Origin: Stieleria bergensis
Lineage (GTDB): Bacteria; Planctomycetota; Planctomycetia; Pirellulales; Pirellulaceae
Assembly (NCBI GenBank): GCA_007745635.1
Contig: CP036272.1
Coordinates: 1,575,901-1,639,900 of the forward strand
Direction of reading: 5' to 3'
DNA length: 64,000 nt
The position numbers and the translations under genes were made by a program. Below are positions 43,697 to 53,632 of the stretch, piece by piece. How positions within the stretch are numbered: position 1 is the first letter of the stretch; every line of letters begins with the position of its first letter. A model generated the notes under the pieces. It saw only the letters and a program-made list of their open reading frames with translations, made no database searches and was not told where the DNA came from.

Positions 43697-45219
43697 GTGT
43701 TCCGGCATCGCGAACACCGACTGATCGTCACTCCACTGGTCAGTCCGGTCAGCGAAAACTTGAATCGGACGCCGCGGGCAATGGAGCCCAGAGTCACGTC
43801 GCCGATCAACGTGTTGATCAGGCAGCGCAACCGACCACGGGCGGAGTCCCTCTGCACGGGGCCAGTGCCCCGGCGGCAACGGCGGTCACCGGATCACGCG
43901 TTTCGGTTTCGTCGGAAGTCACACCAGTCGATCGCCAACCCTTTGCACCTCGTTGGATGATCCTGCCCCTCAGGTTTCTGGTGAGGTGGGTGGTTTGGAT
44001 CATCACGTTGCCGATTCGTTCTTACCTTGTCCTCCGCCGAGCTTTGACGTCATCCTCAGTCGTTGCCTTGCTGGCAATCTTTGCTGGATTGAACGTGATT
44101 TGGGGATTTCCCTGGGTTGGTATCCTGGGGGCCTGTCTATCGATCATGGTCGTTGGATACGCCTTGTCGTTGCTGTTTGCCCCGCGGTTCAAGGTTGGCG
44201 TTTCGTTGCCACGATCGGCACGTGTCGGTGTTCCCTTCAGTGTAGGAGTGCTGTTGACCAATCGATTTGCCTTGCCGGCGTTTTCGCTGCGACTGGGGTT
44301 TCATAACGAGGGCGTTCGAGAGATCGTGACGGCCGCTGATGATGGTTTATGGGACGCTTCGGAATCGCTTTCGGCGAACATGGTCCAGGCCGGTGATCAA
44401 GTGCGTTGGAATGGAATGTTGTGTTATTCACGGCGTGGGGTATTTCAATTGCCACGTTTTCGCGTGACGTCATCGTTTCCGTTCTTCTTGTTTCACCTTC
44501 GTAAACAGTATGACTTGCAGACTCAAATCGCCATCACGCCGGCACCTCTTCAGCGCGATCAACGTGCCGTCGATGACGCGGTGATGGAAGCTATCGGTAG
44601 CTGGGCACAGCGTTTGACCAATGGTGTGCAGTTGGAATATTTGGGCAGTCGTGAGTACCAGGATGGAGTGGCGGTTCGGCGTTGGGATTTCGCGTCGTGG
44701 GCACGATTAGGGCGACCCATTGTGCGGGAATTCCAAGCGCCTTCGGTGCAGTCGGTGGTGTTGATTGTCGACGTTGCAAAGCATCAGCTGAAGCCCTCAG
44801 GCACGACTGTTCGCACCAGGCGACGTGAGCGTCAGGAGCAGGCTGCCACGTTTGAGTTTCTGATGTCTGCCGCGGCGTCAACCATTGATGAACTGACGCT
44901 GCGGAACATCGATCTGGTTTGTTACTGCACCGATCGGGAGTCCACCACGCATAGCCAAAAACAGGGACGGATGGTCAGCGGGAGCACCGAAGATATGTTG
45001 ATCCATTTGGCTTCAGCCGACAGCGTTGATCTTGAGTTGGCCAATGATCGCATTGAAAAATTGATCGCCGCCAACCCGGCCAGTCCCGTGTTGATCCTCT
45101 CGCTGGTCGATCACGAGGAGCCAAAAAGAACGGGATTGCTGCAGCAGTTTCCGGCCCGCGTTCACTATCTGCCCTTGATTGATCAGGCGATGCAGTCTGT
45201 TGCCGGAGGTGCCTCATGA
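43693..45219 (+). CDS. DUF58 domain membrane protein
   Basis: 508 residues from GTG 43693, overlapping the MoxR stop by 4 bases. A Ser/Thr/Gln-rich N-terminus is followed by two to three membrane segments (ILPLRFLVRWVVWIITL, VVALLAIFAGLNVIWGF, ILGACLSIMVVGYALSLLF). The DUF58 signature is present: LEYLGSREYQDGVAVRRWDF followed by LGRPIVREFQ, within a VWA-like fold (VVLIVDVAKHQ). It is usually a partner of MoxR ATPases in the envelope. The next gene's ATG overlaps its TGA, giving tight coupling. Confidence 0.9.
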   Translation: MSVPASRTPTDRHSTGQSGQRKLESDAAGNGAQSHVADQRVDQAAQPTTGGVPLHGASAPAATAVTGSRVSVSSEVTPVDRQPFAPRWMILPLRFLVRWVVWIITLPIRSYLVLRRALTSSSVVALLAIFAGLNVIWGFPWVGILGACLSIMVVGYALSLLFAPRFKVGVSLPRSARVGVPFSVGVLLTNRFALPAFSLRLGFHNEGVREIVTAADDGLWDASESLSANMVQAGDQVRWNGMLCYSRRGVFQLPRFRVTSSFPFFLFHLRKQYDLQTQIAITPAPLQRDQRAVDDAVMEAIGSWAQRLTNGVQLEYLGSREYQDGVAVRRWDFASWARLGRPIVREFQAPSVQSVVLIVDVAKHQLKPSGTTVRTRRRERQEQAATFEFLMSAAASTIDELTLRNIDLVCYCTDRESTTHSQKQGRMVSGSTEDMLIHLASADSVDLELANDRIEKLIAANPASPVLILSLVDHEEPKRTGLLQQFPARVHYLPLIDQAMQSVAGGAS

Positions 45220-47606
45220 GCACGATACAACCAGCTGGCAGGCAATCGTCAGGTGCCTTGAAACAACCGCCCGCTGTCGCCGCACCGGCTTCTGCCCCGC
45301 GCCGCATGGGACGGAAACGACAACGCTCCTTTCGAGTCGACAATCAAGCTCGAACAGGTCACGAGCACCCAGGACGCGAATTCGCCTTGTTGGGATGTTT
45401 GCTGTTGGTTCTCGCGTGGGTGATTGGAGACACCTTCAATTCTCGAGGCATGTCAACGGGGCTGTGCTTGATCATCGGGCTTCTCGCTTGGCTGCTGCAT
45501 CTTCGCTGTAACCATCAGTCCACGATTGCCAGGCTTCAAGCCGATGGGCGGTGGGAAAAACTGCCGCGGAAAGAACGTGATGCCTACCGGTTTGGCGAAT
45601 CGATCGGTTGGCAGCGATCGCGTTGGATCGTGACGCTGCTCTTCGGTGGTGCATTGTTGTTTGTGCGTGCATCGGGCGGTCTCTCCGAATCGGTGAACGT
45701 GCTTTCCTTTTTCGTTGATGCCCTGGCACACTTTGCGTTGGGGATCTCGCTCGGTCTGTGGCTCTTTCATGCTCGTCGGGGGCATCCGGGCATGCTGGCT
45801 TGTTTCATGGTGATTGCCATGTTGAGCATTTCCGCAGGCGCGGTCAGTCAATCGATCAGCGGTCAAGTGCTGGGGGGATTGCTGACCTTGTTTGGCTTTT
45901 TGTTGCTTTCTCAGCATGTGCTCAGCCGATGGCCCAGAGCTTCGCATCATCGAAAACGACGCTCGTCATCGCCACAGCCGCCGGTATGGCTAGGCAAGGC
46001 AACGCTGACGGCGACAAACCGATCGAACGCGTCGGCCAGTTCAGGGACATCACCGCGTTTAAAGAGTGCCACGTTGTTTTTCGTCTTGGCGATTTCAAGT
46101 CTGCTGTTGTCAGCGAACGTCATCGGACAATGGGTCGGTGGTGTGGCGCCCCGATTGCAACAGGATTTCATGGAACGTGTCTTTGGAACCCTGGATGTGA
46201 TTACCTCTAAAGCATTCATTGGCGGGACTGGCTTTGTCCGTGGTAGCGAATTGGGGTCGGTGCGTAATGTGATGATTGAGTCGCCCAATGACCCCGCGAT
46301 CCGTGCGTTGTCTCCCCAAACGCCGGGGTACGTCCGTGGCACGGTCTTCGACTTTTACCAAAACCGATTATGGAGATCAGCGTCCTATCGCAGTTTCCGA
46401 AGCCAAGAGGGCGCCAGCGAATTGCTGCCGCGTCGCGAAGGAGTCTTTTGGGAGCGTTCCGGACGTTCACAGTCACCTGAGCACCAAACCATCATGCTGC
46501 AACAGAATTCCAGTGGGGGCATGATTGGTTCAATCAAAATGGAGAATTTGCCACACAAAGGCAACCTGCTGTTTTCGACCTTGAACACACAGGCGGTGGT
46601 GGCGTTGGGAACACGCGTGCAGGTCTCTCATCAGAGCATTGTGCAGGGCGATATAGATCTTTCGCAATCGTACAACTTGGCGGTCGGGCGTGGACCTGGC
46701 AAAGAGACGTTGGGTCCTTTCCGCAAGAAGTTACTGTTGTGGGTCGATCCCGAGATTCGCGAACCGTTAGCACCGCTGGCGAGTTCGATTTGTCCGGGCA
46801 ATCTCCATCCACGCGTCAAGGCGCAGTTGTTGGCTCGCTATTTCCAAGACAACTTCACTTACTCGCTGACACACCAATTCATAACGGGGGATAACGATCC
46901 GGTCGTCGATTTTGTGTTGGATCAGCATCCTGCACACTGCGAGTACTTTGCCACAGCCACCGCCATGATGCTTCGCTGTGTGGACGTGCCGACGCGGTAC
47001 GTCACAGGGTATGTGTTCACGCAAATGGACGATGATGACGAATACTGGTTGGCCAGAAATCGAGATGCACATGCCTGGGTGGAGGCTTACGATGATCGAT
47101 CCCAGCAATGGTTCCCCGTGGAGGCGACTGTGGGGAGAACATATATCGATTACGAAATTCAGCAGAATAGGTCATCCAGCGGGATCGCTGGGAGCAGGCA
47201 AGAGACCGAGTCTCGCTCTACGATGGGAACCTTGGAGTTCTTACTATCGCTGGTCCGATTTCGGACACGTGACTCGTTGAGCTTTCTTTTTCAAACAGCT
47301 CAGGTGCCGCTGTTTTGTTTGGTCGGGCTGTTGATCTGGTTGCGCTCTCGACAGCGTCGCCGCAAAGGGATGAGTGAGGCCGATTTCTTGAGCCAGCAAA
47401 TGCTGCGGCGCGTGGATCGGCGGATGCGACGGTTCTCTTTGGTCAGGGCTCAGAACGAGACCTTGCATCAATTCGCATCACGTTTGGAAGCTGAAATCAG
47501 CGCACAACCTCAATTGGAATCCATGTTGCAGTCGGCTGCTGGCTGGTATCGACAGTTCGCTGGAGCCCGTTATCAAGGCAAGGTGCCAGAGCCCTATCAG
47601 GGTTGA
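45216..47606 (+). CDS. Multi-spanning transglutaminase-like membrane protein (TgpA-type)
   Basis: 796 residues, ATG overlapping the DUF58 stop. The N-terminal third has about six to eight membrane segments (FALLGCLLLVLAWVIGD, ALAHFALGISLGLWLF, LGGLLTLFGFLLLSQHVL, LFFVLAISSLLLSANVIG). The extracytoplasmic transglutaminase core has the Cys in AHCEYFATATAMMLRC, the His in RDAHAWVEAY and the Asp region following WFPVEAT. A last membrane segment (VPLFCLVGLLIWL) and a cytoplasmic tail follow. It completes the MoxR-DUF58-TGase operon, thought to act in envelope assembly or protein crosslinking; the substrate is unknown. Confidence 0.9.
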   Translation: MSTIQPAGRQSSGALKQPPAVAAPASAPRRMGRKRQRSFRVDNQARTGHEHPGREFALLGCLLLVLAWVIGDTFNSRGMSTGLCLIIGLLAWLLHLRCNHQSTIARLQADGRWEKLPRKERDAYRFGESIGWQRSRWIVTLLFGGALLFVRASGGLSESVNVLSFFVDALAHFALGISLGLWLFHARRGHPGMLACFMVIAMLSISAGAVSQSISGQVLGGLLTLFGFLLLSQHVLSRWPRASHHRKRRSSSPQPPVWLGKATLTATNRSNASASSGTSPRLKSATLFFVLAISSLLLSANVIGQWVGGVAPRLQQDFMERVFGTLDVITSKAFIGGTGFVRGSELGSVRNVMIESPNDPAIRALSPQTPGYVRGTVFDFYQNRLWRSASYRSFRSQEGASELLPRREGVFWERSGRSQSPEHQTIMLQQNSSGGMIGSIKMENLPHKGNLLFSTLNTQAVVALGTRVQVSHQSIVQGDIDLSQSYNLAVGRGPGKETLGPFRKKLLLWVDPEIREPLAPLASSICPGNLHPRVKAQLLARYFQDNFTYSLTHQFITGDNDPVVDFVLDQHPAHCEYFATATAMMLRCVDVPTRYVTGYVFTQMDDDDEYWLARNRDAHAWVEAYDDRSQQWFPVEATVGRTYIDYEIQQNRSSSGIAGSRQETESRSTMGTLEFLLSLVRFRTRDSLSFLFQTAQVPLFCLVGLLIWLRSRQRRRKGMSEADFLSQQMLRRVDRRMRRFSLVRAQNETLHQFASRLEAEISAQPQLESMLQSAAGWYRQFAGARYQGKVPEPYQG

Positions 47607-48003
47607 TCGTGCCCTGAAGCAACCGCTTTTGACGGTTGAGAATACCTTTTGGGTCATACCGTCACCGATTATCTGGGTGAAGTTATCCGACAAATGCTGG
47701 GCAAAATCCTCGCATCTTGCCGTCTTTTGGCCCACTAATCGTTACACGCGGTTCATCCTTCGCAGCTTCGTAGGTGGACCACATGTTAATTGAGGGATAA
47801 CCCGACTGGTTTGCCTAAATTGCGTGCTAGTGTTGAGCGGCCCCACGTTCAGTAGTCCTCCAGCGAGCACCATCACCAAACATTATCTGATCGATCAATC
47901 TCACAACGCCGTTAGTTCCTGCCCAATTCGACTAACCGCGTGATTGAAACGACAGGTAATCAGCACGGGGGCTGATGGTTATCGCCACCCTGGAAAGTTA
48001 CGA
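47607..48003. other. Intergenic region after the MoxR operon
   Basis: About 400 bases. A weak hairpin CAACCG-CTTTTGA-CGGTTG at 47620-47638, followed by a CCTTTT run, could terminate the operon. The right part probably holds the promoter of the next gene. No RNA gene is recognised. Confidence 0.4.
47620..47655 (+). terminator. Possible weak terminator after the transglutaminase gene
   Basis: 6-bp stem CAACCG/CGGTTG with a 7-base loop, 14 bases after the stop, followed by a CCTTTTGGG stretch. The stem is short and the T-run interrupted, so this is tentative. Confidence 0.35.
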
Positions 48004-48438
48004 ATGCCTTCATCCAATCCAAACAAGACTGATCAGTTGCTTGACGAAAACCTCAACACCAACAGCGTGGTTCAGTCTGACGGAGAAGAACGAATCATTA
48101 CCATCGATCGTCGCCGACCTGATTCGGATCGTCGCCAAGCCGAACCCGAGCTGGACACAAGCGAAGTTCCCAATCGCCGTAAAAAACAACGTCGTCGACA
48201 CATTGATCCGACCACGTGCGAACGTGATTACTCGGATCCTGAAATCGAGTTCATGCAAGCGATGGATGACTACAAACGACGCAGCGGACGAATGTTTCCA
48301 ACCTGCAGCGAAGTTTTAGAAGTCGTTCGCAATCTAGGCTACTATCGCCTGACTGCTGACCAAATCGAAGACTTGGGACTTGGCAACGTTGAAGAGCCAT
48401 CGAAGGACGAGCTGGAAGCCAGCGAAGAAACGCTCTAA
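48004..48438 (+). CDS. Small conserved-type acidic/basic protein, unknown function
   Basis: 144 residues from ATG at 48004 ([11 protein letters not shown]); TTG at 47944 is in frame but the extension is poor. An N-terminal charged region with many Arg/Asp ([29 protein letters not shown]) precedes a folded-looking segment [19 protein letters not shown] and [19 protein letters not shown]. The single-Cys motif [11 protein letters not shown] looks conserved, and similar small proteins are common in planctomycetes, to my recollection. No function is assigned. A strong terminator follows. Confidence 0.75.
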   Translation: MPSSNPNKTDQLLDENLNTNSVVQSDGEERIITIDRRRPDSDRRQAEPELDTSEVPNRRKKQRRRHIDPTTCERDYSDPEIEFMQAMDDYKRRSGRMFPTCSEVLEVVRNLGYYRLTADQIEDLGLGNVEEPSKDELEASEETL

Positions 48439-48484
48439 GCACAGGCTGGGGCAAATTCGCCCAGCGAGTCAAACAAGCACCAGA

Positions 48485-48527
48485 ACCGCGTCCGTCGATC
48501 TTGTTCGGCGGATGCGGTGATTTTTTT
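48485..48527 (+). terminator. Strong intrinsic terminator
   Basis: A 13-bp stem (ACCGCGTCCGTCG with CGGCGGATGCGGT, two G-U wobbles) closes an 8-base loop (ATCTTGTT) and is followed by GATTTTTTT. It starts 47 bases after the stop of the preceding gene. Confidence 0.9.
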
Positions 48528-48590
48528 AACTGACCCCATTTTCTGCACCCATCTGCTGAGGCAAGTCACGCTCAGGACATGGCGTCGTCA

Positions 48591-50021
48591 TCAGGTCAGC
48601 AGCTCGTTGACCACCTGTCCGTGAACGTCGGTTAAACGAAAGTTCCTGCCTTGGTAGCGATAAGTCAATCGCTCGTGGTCGATGCCTAATGCATGCAGCA
48701 TGGTGGCTTGCAGGTCATGGATGTGGACCGGTTTCTCGATGACGTTATAGCCATATTCATCCGTCTGGCCGTATGTCATGCCAGGTTTGAAACCGCCACC
48801 TGCCATCCACATGCTAAAGCAGCGTGGGTGATGGTCACGCCCAAATTGGTTCGCGCCCAGTTTGCCTTGGCAATAATTGGTCCGGCCAAATTCTCCGCCC
48901 CAGACGACCAGAGTGTCTTCTAGCATGCCGCGTTGCTTTAAGTCCTGGATCAGGGCCGCGGAGGCTTGATCGGTTTCCTTCACCTGCTTGGGCAAGCCAT
49001 TTTGAAGTCCGCCATGGTGATCCCAACCGGGATGGTAAAGCTGGATGAAACGCACGCCACGTTCTGCCAGGCGTCGTGCCAGCAAGCAATTGGCAGCAAA
49101 GGTGCCAGGAGTCTTGGCGTCGGGGCCATACAGTTCCAACGTTGCCTCTGATTCGTTTTTCCAGTCAATCGCTTCCGGAATGCTGGACTGCATGCGGAAT
49201 GCCAACTCGTATTGATTGATGCGAGCAGCAACGAGCGGATCAACGGTGTGTTGTTGCTTGAGTGCGTGCAAATCCTTGAGCGCCTCGACGCTCTGTTGCC
49301 GGCTCTGGGCGTCGATTCCGGGAGGGTTATTCAAATACAGCACCGGTGCATTTCCGCTGCGAAATCGAACACCTTGGTGACGGCTGGGCAGAAAGCCGCT
49401 GCCCCACAGTCGCGAGACCAACGGTTGGCCGCCTTTGTTCTTGGTGACCATGACGACAAACGAGGGCAGGTTTTCGTTCTCTTGTCCCAGTCCGTAGTCC
49501 AGCCAAGCACCCATGCTGGGACGACCAGGAAACATGCTGCCAGTTTGCACAAAGGTGACTCCGGGGCCGTGGTTAATCGCTTCGGTGTACATCGAACGAA
49601 CCACGCACAGATCGTCGGCAACCTTTGCCAAGTGCGGCATCAAATCGCTGATCATCAATCCCGATTCACCTTGCGGCGAAAACTTCCAGGGTGAACCGAC
49701 CAGAGGCAAACTCGATTGGTTGCCACTCATCCCCGTCAGTCGCTGCCCCATCCGTACAGAGGCCGGCAACTGGGTCCCGTGCTTTTCATTCAGCAGTGGT
49801 TTGTGATCAAATAAATCCAGCTGGCTGGGGGCACCGGACTGAAACAAGTAGATCACGCGTTTCGCCGTCGGTGGATGATGGAAACCCAATTCGCTGGTGC
49901 TGGGCGCTGCGGCCTGCGACTGGGCTGCCAAGCACGCACTGCCTAAGGCAAGCGATCCGCGAGCGAAGAACTGGCGACGATCGGTTACCGCATGAATTCC
50001 GTTTGGTTGTGGTTTACTCAT
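48591..50021 (-). CDS. DUF1501 family protein, Tat-exported
   Basis: 476 residues from ATG 50021, whose bases overlap the upstream DUF1549 stop (ATGA); an ATG at 50036 is an alternative. Tat signal DRRQFFARGSLALGSACLAA. DUF1501 motifs: RVIYLFQSGAPSQLDLFDHK, GEFGRTNYCQG, GRDHHPRCFSMWMAGGG and the C-terminal HDLQATMLHALGIDHE. Phosphatase/sulfatase-like fold; activity unknown. It is the second member of a DUF1549-DUF1501 pair, the same gene order as at 1159-4219, but the two DUF1501 proteins differ clearly in sequence. Confidence 0.9.
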   Translation of the reverse strand: MSKPQPNGIHAVTDRRQFFARGSLALGSACLAAQSQAAAPSTSELGFHHPPTAKRVIYLFQSGAPSQLDLFDHKPLLNEKHGTQLPASVRMGQRLTGMSGNQSSLPLVGSPWKFSPQGESGLMISDLMPHLAKVADDLCVVRSMYTEAINHGPGVTFVQTGSMFPGRPSMGAWLDYGLGQENENLPSFVVMVTKNKGGQPLVSRLWGSGFLPSRHQGVRFRSGNAPVLYLNNPPGIDAQSRQQSVEALKDLHALKQQHTVDPLVAARINQYELAFRMQSSIPEAIDWKNESEATLELYGPDAKTPGTFAANCLLARRLAERGVRFIQLYHPGWDHHGGLQNGLPKQVKETDQASAALIQDLKQRGMLEDTLVVWGGEFGRTNYCQGKLGANQFGRDHHPRCFSMWMAGGGFKPGMTYGQTDEYGYNVIEKPVHIHDLQATMLHALGIDHERLTYRYQGRNFRLTDVHGQVVNELLT

Positions 50022-53000
50022 CGTTGAATCATGCACTCGTCGTGGTTCATTAGGACGCCAACGACCACGCTGGTCGCGGCAATCTGTGCAGCGGGAAGAT
50101 CAAGATTGGAACGCAATCGACCCACCTGCAGGTAGGCTGTGGCGCGGTCTGAGTGTTCAGCAAAGTAGGCTTGTTGTTGTTGGTACAGTCGATCGATAAT
50201 GGCTTGTTCGTCGTCGCTAGGAGCACGCCCGATCAAGGTTCGAAAGGCATCGCGAAGCACTTGATCGGTGTCGTTTGTTCGGGCCAGCAATTGAATCGCT
50301 AGTCCGCGTGATGCCTCGACGTATTGAGGCCCATTCATCATCACAAAGGCTTGTAAAGGTGACGAGGTCCGTTCTCGCTTGACACGGCACACGTCTCGCT
50401 TGGAAGCATCCAGCGTCATCATCGCAGGTGCTGGACCGGTGCGTTTCCAGTAAGTGTAAAGGCTGCGCCGATACAAGCCTTGTCCCTGATCTGCTTTGGA
50501 TGGCTTAAACGAAGCTTCAAGCTCATACGGTTTGACCGGTGCACCTTCAAAGTCACTGACCAGCAAGCCGGAAACCGCCAGCACTTGATCACGCAGCATT
50601 TCGGCTGGCAAGCGGTGCGCAGGGTACTTTGCCAATAGCAAGTTTTCAGGGTCGCTTTGGGCGACTTTGGAATCTGGGTGTGTGCTGGATTGCTGGTAGG
50701 TTGCAGACATCATGATTTGTTTCACGCAGCGTTTGATGTCCCAGTCATGTTGCATCAGATCGGCTGCAAGCCAGTCTAAAAGCTCTGGATGAGTGGGCGG
50801 TTTGCCTTGGCTACCGAAGTCTTCCGGCGTGCGAACTAACCCTTCGCCAAAGCACATTTGCCACAGCCGATTGGCGGCCACTCGGCTGGTCAAGGGGTTC
50901 TTGGGGTCCAGCATCCAACGGGCTAGCCCCAGACGATCGGGTTGCTGGTCGAATGCCATGACGGACTTTGGTGTCCCAGGCGTCACGGCTTCAGCAGGCG
51001 AATCATAAGCACCGCGATCGAGTCGATGAGTGGTGCGCACGCCGGGCATCTCACGCATGACCATGATTTCCTGAAGTCCGTCCTGCAGCTGAAACAAGCT
51101 GCGACGCCGTGTGGCGAGTTCTGCGCGCTGGGCTGTCACTTCCGCTTGGCAGCGGTGGTGGGCGTGTTGGGCAACAAGCTGCTGTTGGGCTGCATTCCAA
51201 GACGCGGGGGGCGTTGCGGTCCAGTGATCGTTGGAATGCTGTCTCGCTAGCCGATCAATTTCCAACGCGGTGAGTTGCTGATCAAACACAGCGACTTCAT
51301 CGATGCAGCCGCCGGTAAAACCGCGATCTCGAAATCGCTGTCCCAGGGCAATCTGATTGCCGCCACCACCGGTGATGTTCTTCGTCAAGTGATCGCGAAC
51401 AACAGTGGTTTCAGCGCGGCTCCCGTTGATCCATAGTGACAGCCCAGCGGCGCGACTTGAGCCATCATTGCTGACCACCACATGCAGCCACTGGTTCACG
51501 GGAATCGGTTCGGTCGTCTTGATCCGCAGCGCGTTGCCGGGCCAAAAATGAATCAGAGACCAGCTGAGTTTGCCATCTTCCATTAGCAACTGATAGCCTC
51601 GGCTGGCTGCATCTGTCCAGGCTCGCGAGCGATGCAGGATCACTGCCCGTTCTTTTGCATCAGGCGTTTTGATCCACAGCGAAATTGAGAACGGTTGTTC
51701 GCGGCGGAAGTTGCCGGTTTTCAAATTGACGGCGTCATCGCCAGTCAGCTGAACGGCTTTGCCAACCACGCCGGCGACGGATTTGTTGGCTCCCAAACCG
51801 CCTTCAAAGGGGGTGGTTTCAATGGGCCGAGCCCACTGCACTGCCGGTTTCGCCGTCTTGAGATCCGCATCGCCAAGGGGCTGCTGAGCCGCATCGACGA
51901 TTTTAGTGATCAAGTCACTTTCCAGATCGGCAAAGTCGGGCTGTTCATCGAGTAGCCCTTGAGAGGCTGCTTCAGCCGCGCGAACGGCTTGTCGTCGCTC
52001 CTGGAGTTGTGTTTCCTGCGTCGCGTTGGGCAGCGTCATCGTGGGCGTTGGAACGGACGAAGTAAAGTACGAGTACAGCCCCGCTTCATCAATGTTGGCA
52101 AAGAAGGATGCCAGCTGGTAGTACTCCGTTTGTGTGATGGGATCGTACTTGTGTGTATGGCAGCGACAGCATTCAAACGTCAGTCCTAAGAAAGCGGTTC
52201 CGACCGTTTGTGCACGATCGGAAACGTATTCAACACGGAACTCCTCTGGCACGCTGCCACCTTCAACCTTTTGCGGATGCAGTCGATTAAACGTCGTGGC
52301 CAAGATCTGCTCACGTTGCGCATCGGGCAGCAGGTCGCCAGCCAGTTGCTGGGTTAGGAATTGATCGTAGGGGAGATTTTTATTGAAGGCTCGAACAACC
52401 CAGTCGCGGTAGGGCCACACAAACCGATCGCGATCGACTTGATAACCATAGGTGTCACTGTAACGAGCAACATCCAACCAGTCCGCAGCCATCCGTTGGC
52501 CGAAGGCCGGGTGGCTGAGCAAACGGTCGATCAAGCGTTCAACGGCGTCCGGTCGTTTGTCAGCCAGGAAGCGCTGGACCTGCTCCGGCGTCGGCGGGAG
52601 GCCTGTTAAGTCGAACGTGATGCGACGCACCAAGGTTGCGCTGTCGGCGCGCGGTGCCATGCTGAATCCTGCACGCTGTAAACGCTGCATGACAAAACCA
52701 TCGATGGCATTTTCTGGTTGCCAATCAGCGGTGTCATCGGGCGTCAGACGCGGCACAGTGACTGGGTTGATCGGGTTGAATGACCAGTGCTTTTCGTAAC
52801 GGGCACCTTCATTGACCCATTGTTTGAGCTGCTTCTTTTGCTGATCCGTTAACGCTCGCTCGCTCTCTGGTGGCGGCATGACCAGGTCTGGATCGTCGGA
52901 ATGAATCCGACTGATGACTTCGCTTTCATCGGCGTTGCCTGGCACGATTGCCCATTCCGTTGCGCCCTCGTAGTGATCGAGTTGAAGTTCAGCGGCTCGG

Positions 53001-53188
53001 GCATCTTCATCGGGACCATGACAATGGAAACAGTTCTCAGAGAGGATGGGCCGAATGTCCTGATTGAACTTCAGCGTTTCATCGTCTGCGGTTGCGACGG
53101 CAAACGAGAGCCAGCTCGCAATCAAACAGGCGAGAGACGTTCGTACCAAAGTCAGATCGAACGCGGAAGGAAGCGAGAGCGTCGGCAT
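50018..53188 (-). CDS. PSCyt1/DUF1549/LamG/DUF1553 secreted protein
   Basis: 1056 residues with signal peptide (SLACLIASWLSFAVATA). The order is: PSCyt1 cytochrome-like domain with CFHCH at 53-57 and GNADESEVISRI; DUF1549 (LVRRITFDLTGLPPTPEQV, CRCHTHKYDPI with another CxxCH); a LamG/concanavalin-like insert near 490-640 (SISLWIKTPD, WLHVVVSNDG, QIALGQRFR); and DUF1553 (TSRVAANRLWQMCFGEGLV). Planctomycete proteins of this type are large, secreted and of unknown function, possibly redox- or polysaccharide-linked. The start codon is 12 bases from a five-copy tandem repeat that lies in its leader. Confidence 0.92.
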   Translation of the reverse strand: MPTLSLPSAFDLTLVRTSLACLIASWLSFAVATADDETLKFNQDIRPILSENCFHCHGPDEDARAAELQLDHYEGATEWAIVPGNADESEVISRIHSDDPDLVMPPPESERALTDQQKKQLKQWVNEGARYEKHWSFNPINPVTVPRLTPDDTADWQPENAIDGFVMQRLQRAGFSMAPRADSATLVRRITFDLTGLPPTPEQVQRFLADKRPDAVERLIDRLLSHPAFGQRMAADWLDVARYSDTYGYQVDRDRFVWPYRDWVVRAFNKNLPYDQFLTQQLAGDLLPDAQREQILATTFNRLHPQKVEGGSVPEEFRVEYVSDRAQTVGTAFLGLTFECCRCHTHKYDPITQTEYYQLASFFANIDEAGLYSYFTSSVPTPTMTLPNATQETQLQERRQAVRAAEAASQGLLDEQPDFADLESDLITKIVDAAQQPLGDADLKTAKPAVQWARPIETTPFEGGLGANKSVAGVVGKAVQLTGDDAVNLKTGNFRREQPFSISLWIKTPDAKERAVILHRSRAWTDAASRGYQLLMEDGKLSWSLIHFWPGNALRIKTTEPIPVNQWLHVVVSNDGSSRAAGLSLWINGSRAETTVVRDHLTKNITGGGGNQIALGQRFRDRGFTGGCIDEVAVFDQQLTALEIDRLARQHSNDHWTATPPASWNAAQQQLVAQHAHHRCQAEVTAQRAELATRRRSLFQLQDGLQEIMVMREMPGVRTTHRLDRGAYDSPAEAVTPGTPKSVMAFDQQPDRLGLARWMLDPKNPLTSRVAANRLWQMCFGEGLVRTPEDFGSQGKPPTHPELLDWLAADLMQHDWDIKRCVKQIMMSATYQQSSTHPDSKVAQSDPENLLLAKYPAHRLPAEMLRDQVLAVSGLLVSDFEGAPVKPYELEASFKPSKADQGQGLYRRSLYTYWKRTGPAPAMMTLDASKRDVCRVKRERTSSPLQAFVMMNGPQYVEASRGLAIQLLARTNDTDQVLRDAFRTLIGRAPSDDEQAIIDRLYQQQQAYFAEHSDRATAYLQVGRLRSNLDLPAAQIAATSVVVGVLMNHDECMIQR

Positions 53189-53632
53189 GTCTTGGAGGCG
53201 GGCGAGTTGGAAGGGAGGTGGGCGAGTTGGAAGGGAGGTGGGCGAGTTGGAAGGGAGGTGGGCGAGTTGGAAGGGAGGTGGGCGAGTTGGAAGGGAGGTG
53301 GGCTGGACTTGATTATAACCGCATTCTCTGAAAATGGCTTTTGCTTCTGTTGCAATCCAGCAAGCTTAGCAAGGCAAATCACTTGGGAAGTGGCGGTGTG
53401 GAACCCTGATCGGAGGGGCTTGGGGCGGCTCGTGCCAAACGCCGCGCCAGCGGATCGTTCCTGACCCAGATCGCGACACAGACTGTTTTTCAGCGGGGCT
53501 GGCGGAGAAGTCACAGTCCTAAACGGCAATAGTGTATGCTGGGGAATCCGAGTGGCTGGCAACGTGCCAGTCGATGGCTTGATCCTTGCCATCCATGCCC
53601 ACCTTCGTTCCCTTCTCCTGTGACACAGCCTG
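53189..53632. other. Divergent intergenic region with tandem repeat
   Basis: About 440 bases between the PSCyt1 gene (minus) and the PQQ propeller gene (plus). The left quarter is a 20-bp tandem repeat array (53201-53300). Open frames through it exist only because the repeat is free of stops and are not considered genes. Confidence 0.5.
53201..53300. repeat. Direct tandem repeat, 20 bp x 5, in the leader of the PSCyt1 gene
   Basis: Five identical copies of GGCGAGTTGGAAGGGAGGTG at 53201, 53221, 53241, 53261 and 53281, plus a partial sixth. It ends 12 bases from the minus-strand start codon, so it is likely transcribed into the 5' UTR, as CACCTCCC... on the mRNA. Confidence 0.95.

Noticed and set aside
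53201..53300. Possible CRISPR array
   Set aside because: Repeats are directly adjacent without spacers and no cas genes are present; the same holds for 13413-13478 and 56524-56603.
53064..53331. Overlapping open frames with WKGGGRVGRE repeats
   Set aside because: They only translate the 20-bp tandem repeat; 20 bp cycles through all frames without stops.
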